A stretch of 64,000 bases of DNA from Acanthaster planci (Eukaryota > Echinodermata > Asteroidea > Valvatida > Acanthasteridae). Positions 12,703-25,554 of this stretch are shown here, one piece after another. The notes beneath the pieces are model-generated. The model searched no databases and had not been told where the DNA came from. It was given only the letters and a program-made list of their open reading frames with translations. The first letter of the stretch is position 1, and every line of letters starts with the position of its first letter. The stretch lies in the NCBI RefSeq assembly GCF_001949145.1, contig NW_019091368.1, positions 3,865,007-3,929,006 on the forward strand, read 5' to 3'. The position numbers and the translations under genes are program-made.

Positions 12703-15700
12703 GTAAGTACAGTCAACAGCGATAACAACATGTACATTATTTTACTCACGTCTGCTTCAAACGGCCTGGAATGAATGAATTTTGAATCTGGCTATTAACA
12801 ATGGATTTCATTTCAATTTGGTCGGTCTTTCCCCTTCTGGTACAGTGGCGGCAGGTTTTTAAAACACCACCAAGGAGTGCAAAACAGAGGGAGCCCATTT
12901 ATACTTAATGCTAAGTCTTGGCATATAGCCAGCATATAATGACATCCACCAATCTGATACATTCTTCTGAAATAACATGATGTGACCGAGCATCTTCGAT
13001 GTAGGCTGGAGTCATATAGGAAACTTACGTGCAGATTTTTTTTTCGACCACCCAGAAGCTGCGCCCAGTAGGTCATTTCTTGAAGTTTAGATTTACAAGC
13101 TTTTCTGTTTTATACGTGACTTTCGGACTTACTGCCTGTTTCTTCTAAACATGTTTGCTATATGATGGCAACAGCATAGCCATGTCGAGTTTAATCGCAA
13201 CTTACGCTTGATGCGAAGTTGATGGAGACCATATTTTCATTTCCGAAAAAGAGGCCCCTCCAAAACAGCAGTGTAACAAGCTCTGCAGCATAACGTTGCA
13301 CGGAACTGGTGTGCTTTCCAAAAGTTTCCAAACAAAAGATGATGCACTGGAACTTTTTTTTCTGTTGGCTGGAACAGTATGGTGCAGTAGTTTGAAATCA
13401 ACCGGCCCATAATTGCTGCGGTCATAGCAAGCGGTTTTAGATTCCAACCACACGGGCAGACCTGTATAAATGCTCTTACATACCCAGAACCACGGATTCC
13501 TGGTTTCCACCGCTATTTCCTTCATAATTCGTTTATTCCCTAGCGCTGTTGTGATTTAAGAAAAACACTCGTCATATTGGACTTACAAAAAACATCTACG
13601 TCCAGGACACAATGACTGTCGAAGTTTGCAAAGGAGCCGCACATCGCATTCAGTTCTGGCCTTCGCTCGGTTTGACGCCATCATGACGTCAGTTGGCACG
13701 GTATGTTGAGTAAACCGGTGGATGTGTCTCTGGTAAGGACCCAGCTGCAAGTAGCTCATATTGTGAATTACAGGGTTCCATAATGCGCAAATCAGCACCA
13801 TGGCAACAGATGAAATTGGGTTTAACATTGCGTTTTTTGCGATCATGGATACAACCAGCCTGTGTGAAGGGGTTCGCTCACCGACTGATTGTTCTTTGCT
13901 ACTGTCGAGAGCCGAATATTTGGTTTACCTCCCTATGACTGGACCATCGATGCGAAATCCAAAAGTCATCTTTTCAGGAAGCAGTTTGATATGTATGATT
14001 CATTAATTTTACTGACTAGACGTGATGTTGTTTCTCTAGGACCTTCAAGAAATAAAAAGAGGCTGTTATACATGGCGGCTGGTGTCGATTTGAGTTTATC
14101 GGATAATGCCGCGCCTGTCTGTCGCCGTACCTCACACACTCTCTGTTCTGAGAGACTCGCTGTCTAGTCTGTTACCATCTTGCAACGCGGGTCCACGTCC
14201 CACAAACACATTCTGTCCCGTGTGACTCATGTACATCGTGCGCCCCGAAGGAACCGTTTGCGTAAAAATGCGCGGCTGAATAATTAACGAAGTCTCTAGA
14301 TGACAGGAGACAAGTCGGGGTATACGACCGGCGGGCAATACAGAATGTTTGACACAAATCTGGGTATTTCTCTTTACTTGATCGATTACAAACGAATTTC
14401 TAATCGACGGAGACAAAAATGTCTTTCAAGTTTCTTGGTTCTTTGTAATTAAAACTGTATAATTACCAAGTTGATGTTCTGGAAGCTGGCTAATGAAACA
14501 GTAAAGGACAACAAATGAACTAAGATAGTAATCCAACATTGTTATTATTAAGCTTTTCTTCCTGCTTTGGCTCGATTTACTAGCGGTAAAGTCCAAGGAA
14601 CGTTGGTGACCCCAAGACTTTGCGCAGCATCGTTTGTGTCATAACCACTGCAGGGTGCACCCTCGTAATTAGGCCAGAAATATGTCCGCCGAGCTCATTA
14701 ATAAAAGTTATAGACTCAAAATATTCTATATTAGAGGGTCCTGAGAGCCATGGAACTGAGGAATTGAAGAAATATGAGACTGAACCTCTGGGCCGGACTC
14801 AGGGCTTCCAATTCTGAGCAATTTGGATGCGATCGGGTTTGAAAGTGGCACTATTTGAGCCATTTTGCCGAGGGAGGGTTTTTCAAAATGGCTACTTTTC
14901 TGGACAGGGACATTTTCTGCATTTTAGGGATGGTNNNNNNNNNNNNNNNNNNNNNNNNNNNNNNNNNNNNNNNNNNNNNNNAAGTATGGGGATTTATCAC
15001 TGCTCTCTATGGGAATTTATTTGTAGTGGTGCACCCTGCACGCCCGTTTCATGTGAACGAGTTGTGCGCCCTCTCTTGAAAACGTGCGCTCCAATCGCTA
15101 GAACCCAAGGGTGCAGCTATGTTTTCTTCGATGTCTCATCGGCTATTTACTTGCACAAAAATGACCCAAGATCAGTTCTTCAGAATACTGTGTGAAAGGG
15201 ATTAGCTGTGACCCATTACTCTTGGAGGGACTCACCGTATGAGCAATATTGGTGCAGCTTTTAGCCTTTTGACAAATATGCTGGTCATGCATTTCAACCG
15301 TTGCACGTAGCTCCTAGAAAGTGAATGTTGAAAGAACTTATTGTTATGAGACTAATCTGAGCGTCGCGTCGCTGTCTCTTACTAAGGTCGAGTTCAGGTG
15401 GCCTGTTCTTGACACGGGTTTCTTGTTCTCGCGCTCGAACAGCGTGAACACGACTTAAGAACACTGTTCTCTGAACAGGATCACACACCACCTCCTCGTC
15501 AGGGTTTTACAGGAACACACGGAAAAACTCGTGAGATTTTGATTTTTGAACAGCTGCAAAAAGTAGAGAGATGGCTCCCAAATCCATAGACCATGTAGAC
15601 AATAGGGATTTTTGCAAAATTAACATTAATTATTTTCCGTAACACAGAAATGAATGTTCCTGTTTATATAGAAAAGAATTCAGCCAATCCAAACCTTAAC

Positions 15701-15989
15701 TCTCGAATAACGGGCATATGGACGCCGCCATGTTGCATGTTGCTTGCGATAACCGGTTGTTTGTTCCCGGCGATCGAGCGGCCGACCCATGAACAACAAA
15801 TCGAGCTTTTCGTGAACATACGGGAACAAGCCGCCCGAACTCAGCCTTAGCTACGTAGCAGCATAGTCTGGGAAACTGCAACTTTTTCGGAAGGTTTACT
15901 GGCATGGACTGGTTGTTTTGTGTCTTTTTTATCCAATGAAAACAGAGTGGTGCGAGGCGTCTCTTATGTAACAAAGCAAAAGCTTGCCC
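12703..15989. other. No gene recognised; contains assembly gap
   Basis: Short open frames only. 14935-14981 is a run of 47 N. Near 15720-15735 the bases GCCGCCATGTTGC resemble a YY1 site in reverse, without supporting context. Confidence 0.55.
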
Positions 15990-16409
15990 CAGAGTTGTAA
16001 TGACTCGAGTCACTGACTTGACTCAAGTCCGAGTCGAGTCACAAGTTTTGGCGAATCGACTCGAGTCCCGACGGATAAATGACTTGACTCTCTGCGACCA
16101 AATGACTCTACTCGAGTCAAATTTCTCATGGAGACTCGACTTGTGTGCAAGCTTATAAGACTCAAGTCTCAAAACAAAGGCGAAAAAAAAATTGAAATCA
16201 GACTCACCGCGCTGCTCTCATATCGATCGTATTTATTGTGTTTTGTTCAAAAATTTGTGACTCAAATTGACTCAAGCTCGGTACTCGACTCGACTCGACC
16301 TGACCACACATTGACTCGACTCTACTTCTTGACCTAATGACTCGACTTGAGTCACAATGTTAAATAACTCGACACGAGTCCCCAAATTTAGTGACTCGAT
16401 ACAACACTG
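15990..16409. mobile_element. hAT-type MITE with perfect 8-bp target duplication
   Basis: 420 bp, no coding capacity. Left end CAGAGTTGTAATGACTCGAG, right end (reverse complement) CAGTGTTGTATCGAGTCAC: matching terminal inverted repeats starting CAGNG as in hAT transposons. The flanks are GCTTGCCC at 15982-15989 and again at 16410-16417, an exact 8-bp duplication, the size made by hAT transposases. The interior is a degenerate array of GACTCGAGTC-like palindromes in both orientations. Must have been moved by a transposase coded elsewhere. Confidence 0.88.
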
Positions 16410-18821
16410 GCTTGCCCCATCACGAGGTATGGTAACAATGTCTTTAGTATGGAGAATTCAAATTGTTATGTTCATATGAATTTAAAGAACTCAGTGTACC
16501 AGATTTTATTCAAACTTAACTCGCAAAAGGCTTCTTGAACGGTTGATCGTTTGCAAGTTTGGGACGAAGCAACCAACGTTCCTGCGCAAAGGTAGAAATA
16601 CATGCTAGACCGTGTAGTTCGTGGCGTGTGGGCGTTACATACTTGGCACCAAGTCCTATAGGTTGACCCGTGTTGTTCACTTCATCATTACACGACATTA
16701 TTGTTATCATTTTCATCATAACCATTATTTTAGCATTAAACTTAGGTCAATTTTGTTGTACCTGGACCCTATATAAAGACACAACTTCAGTCGTTTCGAC
16801 CATTAGGCCTGCTGTTGATGTCGTCGCTCGGTTATTTGTGGTATGAGGTAAGTTCTGAAAGTTGACCAGTTCTGATTCTTTTGACTTGTTCTGATTTTGG
16901 TAAAAGCCATTCACATGCTTAAGTATCAAAGAGCACCGTGGTACTACGGACTTAACCCGTTCCTGCTCTTGCTTGTCACGTGCACCTGCTAAGATTGAGT
17001 AACGTAGGCCCTATACCATTTCGCGGCCTCAATACCGAAAGACATTAGTAAGCCCTTCTCGACATAGGCTACTTCAGGCCTGTGCCCAAGAACTATCCAA
17101 GGCATGATACGACAACGTTGTACCGTGCCATATTTTCCTCAGTTTCATGTATGGCACTGTAGAATTCACTGTTTCATGTCGCATGCCGTCAGTGAGTTCT
17201 GTAATGCCGTGTCATGAAATGACGGATGATCACCCGTGCACGGCAACAGGATATCTCAGGGCATTGTGGTCGGGGGAAGACAGCCTCTGAACTCTGTATC
17301 CGCGTAGCAGATGCACCCCTTCATCGGTTGAAAAGGGCCGCGTTACCGTTAATGGTGGGGAGTGATCATTTTATTGGTAGCGACGCGACCTTACCGCTTG
17401 CATTTCACAGCCGTTCTTGAGCCAGCGAAGTGCAGTTCCCAACGGAGGCATGGCAGTTACTAGGGAAATTACGCCCTCTCTTGGTCCAGCTCGGGGCTCA
17501 TAACGCCATTGACGTGTCAGTCTTTTCACTACATTGTTTGCCACCTGAAACCAACTGTCAATGCCCTAATTTTGCTCACTGGGACGTTCAGACCCGAGAG
17601 GAACACGTACACTGGACACGCGCAATTGGCGTGCCCGTGGAATGTTCGAACGTAAAATACGTACAGTACATGTACAGTACATGTACACGATGCCCATGCA
17701 CACAATAAAAGCAGGTGCACATGCGGTACAGCCAACGTATGAGAAATTGTATACCGGTAACGTATTGAGTGAAGTAGTGTGGGCCGATTTGGAAACTATC
17801 ATAAAAGCTGATCTTCATATTTGTCCATGGGCATTTTTAAAAAAATTTCCCGCAGATCGTTGGCGCGGCGTCTGACTTCAGCAAGACCAGTTCTTGAGTG
17901 TTCGGAAGAAAACACTCTGGCTCGAATAGAAACGCGCACTGCAATAGCAGCTCTCTGTCGGTCCTGACCATTTGGCCCTGGTCAGCCTGTCTTTGGATGT
18001 TCAAATTGGTGTAAATTTCGCTTTGGTTGGAGAGTTTTGCAGGCTTATCCAATCTTTATAGGTGTTGCCGCTGCCTGTGGCAACGAATCTGATCAGCATG
18101 ATCCCTAAAACACCGGTTGGGCTGAAGTTTGCAAACTCGACCTGAGACTTGCATTGATGCGCGCGACAACGTCTTCTCAAATGTACGTCACATATATGCA
18201 AATTTTCTGTGTTAATGAGGTACCCCTCGGGGGCGGGTCAAAAACTTTCGAATTATTTTGCACCCACTTATTAATCAAAACAATAACTTTACATTCTGGG
18301 TATCGTTTAAAAACGTGCAATTTTCTTTTCACGGACCCTTTAACAAACAGGACTTAGGCTTCTCTCCTTTTACTTGCAAGAACTCTGTCAAAATGTCAGG
18401 CCCTTTTGACACCTGAAATGGCCGTTTCATATCGTGTTCCCAAACACCACTACTAAGCATTTTCACGTGCTTCTGCTTGGCTTTTACGGTTTACTCATTG
18501 CATTTCTTAACTTTCCAAGGTCTACACATGTAGTCGTTTACAATGTTGCCCACCTTTAAGCAAGACTTTTTACAGCGATTCTGTGGCTTTCTTGGTTCGA
18601 GTATTTTGTATATTTAGAGTCTGGTGTTCAGATGTTACATCCATTTAATATTCTTCATCAGATCACAAGTGCAGCAGTAGTCGGCATATTGATTTTCCGT
18701 AACTTCCTTTGTTTGCAGCGTCAATTTCGTATTTGTTGTGATTACGTTGTCTTTGCTTAGCTGTTTCGGTTAAGGGACTCTAACCTGTGTAAAAAAAGGA
18801 TTAATTTTTGCTTTCCAACAG
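16410..18821. other. No gene recognised; possible TATA promoter
   Basis: CTATATAAAG at about 16769-16779 is followed about 65 bp later by ATGAG|GTAAGTT, which would fit a TATA promoter with a short non-coding first exon. 17660-17690 is a TACATGTA/GTACAGTAC array. Nothing else is identified. Confidence 0.35.
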
Positions 18822-19069
18822 GACCCGAAGCGACCATGGTAATGTTGCCTACACCCTGTTTGGCACTAGCACATATTGCTTTTTCCGGTAACATGCGGCA
18901 ATCTTTGCTAGTGGCAAGCATGGCGCAGGCTGACGAACTACTGGGATCGGCGTCTCACACGGCTCTCGGTCGGGACGGGGTTTCGCACAGAAGAGAAGAT
19001 GCCGCACTAGGAATCATTAGCGGTACGTCCGGAGAAGCCGTAGATTTGACGGGGAAAATATCCGACTAA
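18822..19069 (+). other. Orphan terminal-exon-like stretch
   Basis: A strong acceptor (TTTTTGCTTTCCAACAG) opens an 82-codon frame to TAA at 19067-19069 (contains MRQSLLVASMAQADELLG), with AATAAA at 19616-19621. If joined to 12527-12702 the phase would instead give a 23-codon end stopping at about 18894. Product unknown. Confidence 0.25.
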
Positions 19070-22000
19070 TGACACAGCATTGTTCCTTGGGATTGGCGGT
19101 GTTACGTAAGACATGAGAAATTGCGTCATTTCTAGCAGACGAGGTCCTTCGTCATTTCCCAGTCCCGCAGGTTTCTAGGAGTAGCTGATCAATAATGCTC
19201 GCCTTGCTTTAATTCTAAGCAGACAACTTCTACCCATTTTTGAATAATAGTTCCAGCTGCCACAACAGAAGGTTCAGGCAATTCTTACGTCTTGAAGTGT
19301 ATTGTGTATTTCGAGTTCTTTTTAGCAGAGGACGTTTAAGAACTAACTTTTTGTCATTTGGTCAAATCAATCATTACATTGTCGTGGTTTTAAAAATGGA
19401 TTTAAATGACAAATTGGTTAAAATAACGAATAACAATTTGGCAGATAAGCGACCAACTGATTGGTTGGTCGCATACTTACCAATGATTGTTTTTAGTCAT
19501 TTTTACTTGTGGTAACCAATCGATTAGCCTCATTAAGTCTGATCAGGTAGCTCTGCCTTAAAACTTAACTCGGTCCCTGAACTTTCCAGTAATTAGTATT
19601 ACAAGTCGAGAGAAGAATAAACATGGCTGAAAAATCTTGGAATTGATCCACAAAGACGTCCGAAACAAACGCAGCGTTTTATATTGCAAGAGGCTTGTTC
19701 GAGAAACCTAGTTCGTGGATGAAGCAAAATTACATTATTTATAGCACCGGAGTGACGCAAAGAAGACGTACAAGGTGTCGTTAATGACGGCAAGCCCTCA
19801 ATGACACATCATGCCAGCGTGCTTTTTAAGCTGACCAGACCAAAGTCAACCTCGGCGAACCAGGGGTTGCAATGGCCTCTGATTCGTCATTGTGGTCGAT
19901 GGTAAAAGATGAACAGAAGAGCTCAGTGTTTTTCTACTTCAGGCAAGACACCGACAGCTTAAAACTCGTTGTTTTTTGAAGTGCCTGTTTCAGATCTGTG
20001 AAAGAATCATTTTCGGGCATTACTATAACAACCAGAATTAATGTGACCTTTGTGCACTCGAAAATTGTTACAGAAGGACTTTCTGTACGTCACATCAAAA
20101 CACTGAGCGATTCAATGTTTTATACGCGTGTGGAGGAAGCATGCAGACTTTGTTAGGGAGAGGACACAAGTCCAAAGCACCTGCGAAGACTGCATGCGCA
20201 GCCAGCCCAAACCTACTCTCAACTCTCTATTTTTGGCAATAGATAGAATTCACTGTACACCTCCGACCACCAGTGGTTCTGGTATTGCCAAGCCTAGAGA
20301 CAAGATCTCACATCTGCGGGAAGTTCTAAGAAGGAGACTTTCTTTTGCTTAAAACGCTCACCGCTCTCCTGGTGCAACTCGGACAAGTTGAGTGTAATGA
20401 AAAAAAAAACCAACCCACCACCAAGGCTAAAAAGAGGCAAAACATACTACCTTCATTATTGGCTTTTCCACAAGGAAAAGGTTTGTCGAGATTTCAAGAA
20501 ACTCTACAGACTTGCACAGGATTTTTGTGGCTTGCAAAACTCTCCATTTGTTTTCCAACCCCCCCCCCCGGAGAGAGACCAGGACATTGACCGTTTTCAA
20601 TATTCATATGAATAATACCTTTTATAGTTGCAGTTTTGCCCAAGGGTGCCTTGGAAAACCATCCCTAGGCATTCAGCACACGAACAAAAGAATTAAAAGT
20701 GTTAATTTAAAACAATCCCATGTAGCTACTGAAACACGAAATAAGAAACACCCCCACTGACAAAATAATACTGATTGAGAACACCGAAGTGTGATTTTCC
20801 GGAAGATTTTGGCAGGTCAGGCAATGCGGCAAGACAATGATTGTAAACGAAAAAGGGGTCTACATTCATCAATGAAAACAACAGAGTCCGACACGCCGAC
20901 TATGGAAACAACAGCAACGTAAATACGGGGGAAATGTAAACCATTAAGCCATTTTGTTGAAGTTCATAATAAACATTTTTTTTATTATGTATAATCTTCA
21001 ATTCAAACTCGATCCTTTGTACAAAGAGCGCCTGAAGTCACATTTCCTGTCATAAATAGGCGCAGGGAGACAAAAAAACCCCAGAAGCTAACGTATTTAC
21101 ACGTTACAGTGTTGCTTTTTCACCAAGAGTTACAGGCTACTGCAAGGTTACACATAGGAATTTGCTACGGTAATGTGACGTCAACCCCTCGCCAATATGG
21201 CGGCACTCTGCACTGTAAAGCCGATGACTGCAGTTTCCATATCGAAGTTTCCAACCAGAACTTGGTTAAATAAATCACACAAACTCGGCGGTTTAGAAAT
21301 ACTTCCACAACTCGGAAACTTCTTTTTCACTCGATGCAAAGTGTCGGGTGGTATGTGTCTTTTCTATCGACTCCACAACACTTTGAAATAAATGTTGTAA
21401 ACTAACCAACAACCAGTCGAGAGATATACCAATACGACAAAGCGCACATCGGTCACACCTAAACAAAATGAAAAATGACGGATTTCTACGCCATTCTGGT
21501 ATTTTTTTTCGGTTCAGAGTGCGAATACGAGGCAGGGTTTTGTCAGTGTAATTTCACTTCCCCTTCCACAAAATCGCACTTGTGTCTCATTAATGAAATG
21601 TACACACAAAAAAAAAATCAGCCTATTAATGAAGCTTTTAAATAAACGATAACTGAGACAGGAGAACGGAAAGTGACCCTACACGCAATTATTTCATTAT
21701 GTACAATTGCTCGATACAAAACCCACAATAACGTTATCTACTGCTCACTCTATCCAACTCGGTTTGTACATCAACACACATTTTACTTATACAAAAATAT
21801 CAAATTCTCATCATTTTATCCTACTTTATTTCAATGACATATCTCAAGTGTGCCATCTTGCACTTGGTTCAAACGAAAGTGTGAAAATGTGTACGACGAT
21901 ATTCCCACATCGACGACTTGAGAGAGGTTACTGTTCTTTATCACCGAGCCCGTGATTGAAGCTTCAATTTGAATGTTGCTAAGCAGAGAGGCTTTCGCTT

Positions 22001-24865
22001 AATAGCAGAAACAAAAACCTAGATACAGAGTTAAAAACCAAAGCGACACGGGAAACAGCACTAATCATACATGTATTTACTTTTGACTATTTCTCCTCCA
22101 CAAGAAAATTTTCAGTTAATAAGCTTCACTTGAGCATACTCTGTCTGCTTTAACACTGCAAAAAAAAAAAAAAAATGGAGGGCCATGACGACACTTTTCA
22201 CAGGTGTTAACATTTTTGGTGTTTCAGCGCTGTTGGTGTTACTTTTAACACTCTACAGTGCATTGTTACACTTGCAGGTATATAAAGTAACACCAGCAGT
22301 GTTAAACGAACACATTTTGCTGTGGTCAGTTTTTGCAGTGAAGATCACGCGCTACTATGTATAACAAACACTCGATACGAAATAGTACATTTTTAATAAG
22401 GGGAGGGTGCAGTCAAGACACAAGAATAACAGTTGTTATTGTTTGGTCCAAGTTCGTACACTGTGAATTGCAAGACTCAAAGCTATTCTATGTGGAAGAC
22501 GTACATGTAAATACAATTAAATGCCACATTTTTTTAATGCGACTAATTTTGCTAACCGAGCGCGTTTTTTTTACACAACACACTGGGAAAACGCAACTTG
22601 AATAAAGGCCACAATCGTGGCTCTTGAGGATTTCTTCAAAGGGAAGTAAGGTCCGAACATTTCAACAGCTTCCACGCAGGGCACGTAGACTGAGATGACC
22701 TAGTCTTCCATAGCACATACAACTTTAACACCTTTTCGATGGCGTCTTGGAGTTACAATTTCCGCTTGTCTCTGTTGCTGTAAACACCACTTCCAACACA
22801 AGTATTTCAAACAGTGAGAGTATTCCCCGCTTCGGTACTGCTTACAAGCATTTTTCATGTTGACCCCCCCAAAAAAGAACCAATATATGGGCAAGTTTGT
22901 TTTTTCCTGTTCGCACTCACTCATTATTTTGGCCTTGCTATCAAGAGAGCCAAATTTCTGGTACTCTGATAAGACTAAACCAAGACATTAAAAAACCCTT
23001 TTCTGCTAGCGACGTCGGTCGAGGCTAGCCCATGGGGGGGAAGGTTGCATGCAGCCAGAAACAAACAAGAAGTTTCAGTCGTTCTGTGCTTGCGATGTTG
23101 AAAGCATGTCGGACTCACTTCTCAAAATTTCCTCTCATTTTCCCATTTCTGAGAACAAAAATCACAGAAAACCTCCCACCCTCACGCAGTTAAACTCATT
23201 TGCAACAACGAATGCGACAGATCACAGCCAGGTAACGAAGTTTACATTTAGGTGCTCGAATTTCAATCTAGAATTAGCAGGTTTGAACTCCAGTGGGTAA
23301 ACTTTTGAAGTTCATTCAAATAATATACTTATTTACATGATTAGTATGTTCCTGAAATACAAAAAGAAAAAAACCGCTTACGGTGTAAAATTACGTATGC
23401 ACAAAAATGTACACAGAGCTGCACTGCATGGATGCGAACCTTGGACATAGTTAGAAATCACTCTGAATGAGACAAGACCACAATCGAGACACAAACACTT
23501 CTATTGACGGTTCAACCTTCGTCTTAAAAAAGAAAGTTGTAAACAAGTGAAAGAGACAATTTAAACTCCGAAGAGGTTGGTTTAAATCATGGAGTTATAT
23601 TATAGAAACCAGAGAGAGCATTTACGGCGTGATTCCGTGCCTTAAGGGCACCAGTTTGTAAGTGGGCAAAATACATTTTGATATACTGATCCCTTGCAGT
23701 CAAATAACACATTCCAACAGTTGAAAACTCATCTTTTTTTTATCCACTTTTGATGTGCGTACATCAAGGGCAAATTAACGACCTGTCTGCTAGCAATTGA
23801 AATTATCAGTGCGATTAAATATCTGTGCCATCCTCGATACCTACAAAATGAGCGGCGGTGGAACAAGATGGCACAAACCAGCTTTTCTGGTCCAAATATA
23901 AATCAAAATCGCTCTGAAGAAGACAGTACCGTAACTGAGGAACATTATCTTCTCTTGACGGTTCAACCTTCGTCTTTATAAAAAAGACAACTGAACTTAA
24001 GAAGAAAATGGCACAAATGATACAGTTCTATCAAACTACAGAACACGTATCATGCAACCCTATGCCATCAACGCACAAATCTGCAAGTGGTCAAAAGCAT
24101 TTTCACTGACTCTGCCGTTTACTTTCCCCTTGAGTAATTCAAGTTCTATGAATAATTTTAAAAGTGAACCTTCTTTCAGTCCAGGCATTTCAGAATTGTT
24201 ATCAATAAGTGCAACAGGGTGGCATGTCCATTTAATGCCAGCAGTACAGTGAGTTCGCTACCGAGCCTTTCCAAATGGTTAATCTTTGCCATGGAGTTAA
24301 AATACCCTTTTCGGATCACTGATGCACTTTCTCAGTGACTCTACTATGTTCCTACTTACTTCAGTTGAGTGGTAAAGTACCGAGCAGAATTGCAAGTTAA
24401 GGGAAGGATCAAATTTCTATCAAATTTGGTGCATAGTTTTATTCAGATCAAAATGCTGAAGTATTTTCTCTTACAACAAACGGGCAATGTTTGAAACTTG
24501 GTTTTGTATTTCTGCCTTTGAAGGCTCAGAACTAGAGGCTAACCTCAAATTTTATGTCACGCTTTCCTACCTTCCAACCTCTGCGAACCAGGCTTAAATG
24601 CTATTCAGGTTGACACGTGGATTCACTGAACAGTCCCTACTTAAATTTTTGGTAGGTTTGTCTGACCTATTTGTGACAAACTTTAACTCGTCTCAAATCT
24701 AAGCTCTTTTAATTAACTAATTAATTAATTATTCATCATCTCAATTAACTGATTTTCATAACTAGCATTTCATTTTTTTTCTTAAATGTGCATTTTGATA
24801 AATTTATAGAGCTTTGTGGTGTCCTTGTGCAATGGAAAATGTCTGTTCACATATCTTTAAATATA
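19070..24865. other. Intergenic or distal 3' flank, no gene recognised
   Basis: AT-rich, short frames only. At 21190-21206 CCAATATGGCGGC resembles a YY1 initiator site. It holds a CACTA-like MITE (22154-22340) and degenerate duplicated modules from about 23500 to 24200. Confidence 0.55.
22154..22340. mobile_element. CACTA-like MITE
   Basis: 187 bp flanked by CACTGCAAAAA and its inverse TTTTTGCAGTG. The interior repeats GTGTTAA/TTAACAC modules in both orientations, as in short EnSpm/CACTA-type elements. The bases outside (TAA left, AAG right) do not form a clear 3-bp target duplication, so the superfamily is tentative. Confidence 0.55.
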
Positions 24866-25220
24866 TTTATTGTACAATTTGTGAACCTTTGTAACAGCTC
24901 TCGTTTGACTGAGAGGCCACAATAAATTACACCTGTTTCGAGAGTGTATAACAAAACATGAACAAACTTGGTGTTCTGATTATTGGAAGAAAATGTTGGA
25001 GGAAATGCAAAATGCCCGTCTGGACAGCTAACACGCATGTAATTTACGCCGTCATACAAGGCTGTCTGCTGGTATCATAGGAATATGGGGGAAAAAATTC
25101 CCTGTTCCCAGGCATTTTGATAATGCTGATTCAGTGCAGTCAAATTACACTTGATGAATTACCTGCCACCCTTGATATCTACTAATGAGCACAGGTGAAA
25201 CAAGGTCGCAGAAAATGCCT
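23504..25220. repeat. Degenerate repeated modules downstream of SLMAP
   Basis: An identical 22-bp word lies at 23504-23525 and 23954-23975. A longer diverged module around 23665-23880 (CATTTTGATA ... GCAGTCAAAT ... AATGAGC) recurs around 25110-25220, with a weaker third trace near 24085-24110. Probably an old local duplication or a dispersed repeat. Confidence 0.5.
24866..24871 (-). terminator. Candidate polyadenylation signal AATAAA
   Basis: Reads TTTATT on the plus strand, hence AATAAA on the gene strand, about 590 nt after the SLMAP stop. A second match is at 24438-24443. Choice of the first is by proximity only. Confidence 0.4.
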
Positions 25221-25458
25221 ACGTACTGGCCAAACGAAAACAGACTCTGCCAAGGGGCTGTTCTGGCCTCAAGACTGTCCCCTCTCAATCAAAGACTCAA
25301 AAGAACCACTTGGCGAAGTTTCCCTGGGTAGGCAGATAGGAAATTTGCCACAAACACCATCAAGCGAATAGCTAATTCAGAGATTATTGTTGTCCTGCCA
25401 TATTTTGGGTCGAGTATTTTCAGCATATATCCATGCAGTGCAGCTAACATGAGCACTG
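24866..25458 (-). other. SLMAP: Probable SLMAP 3' UTR
   Basis: Sequence between the stop codon and the first AATAAA on the minus strand. It has no long open frame. A degenerate repeat module (about 25110-25220) resembles sequence near 23665-23880, so the transcribed region may extend further; the length given is inference. Confidence 0.45.
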
Positions 25459-25554
25459 TCATACAGACGACGACATGGCCACTATAAATTGTACCACAGC
25501 TGCAGCAATGGCAATGAAAATGACGATGATGGGCACGTACTTCATCTGGATAAC
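25459..25554 (-). CDS. SLMAP: SLMAP exon w28: C-terminal tail anchor and stop
   Basis: Phase 0 in, 31 codons plus TGA at 25459-25461. VIQMKY precedes a hydrophobic stretch of about 20 residues ([20 protein letters not shown]) and the end is MSSSV. This is the single C-terminal membrane segment of a tail-anchored protein, as in vertebrate SLMAP, though the sequence differs from the vertebrate anchor. The acceptor is a strong pyrimidine tract with CGTCCAG. The last three residues fit an S/T-x-V PDZ pattern, but in a tail-anchored protein this end is lumenal, so binding is doubtful. Confidence 0.92.
   Translation of the reverse strand, partial: VIQMKYVPIIVIFIAIAAAVVQFIVAMSSSV

Noticed and set aside
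21190-21391. Gene starting at ATGGCGGC with 64 codons
   Set aside because: The start matches a YY1-type site and a favourable context, but the frame has no coding character and ends without a splice donor.
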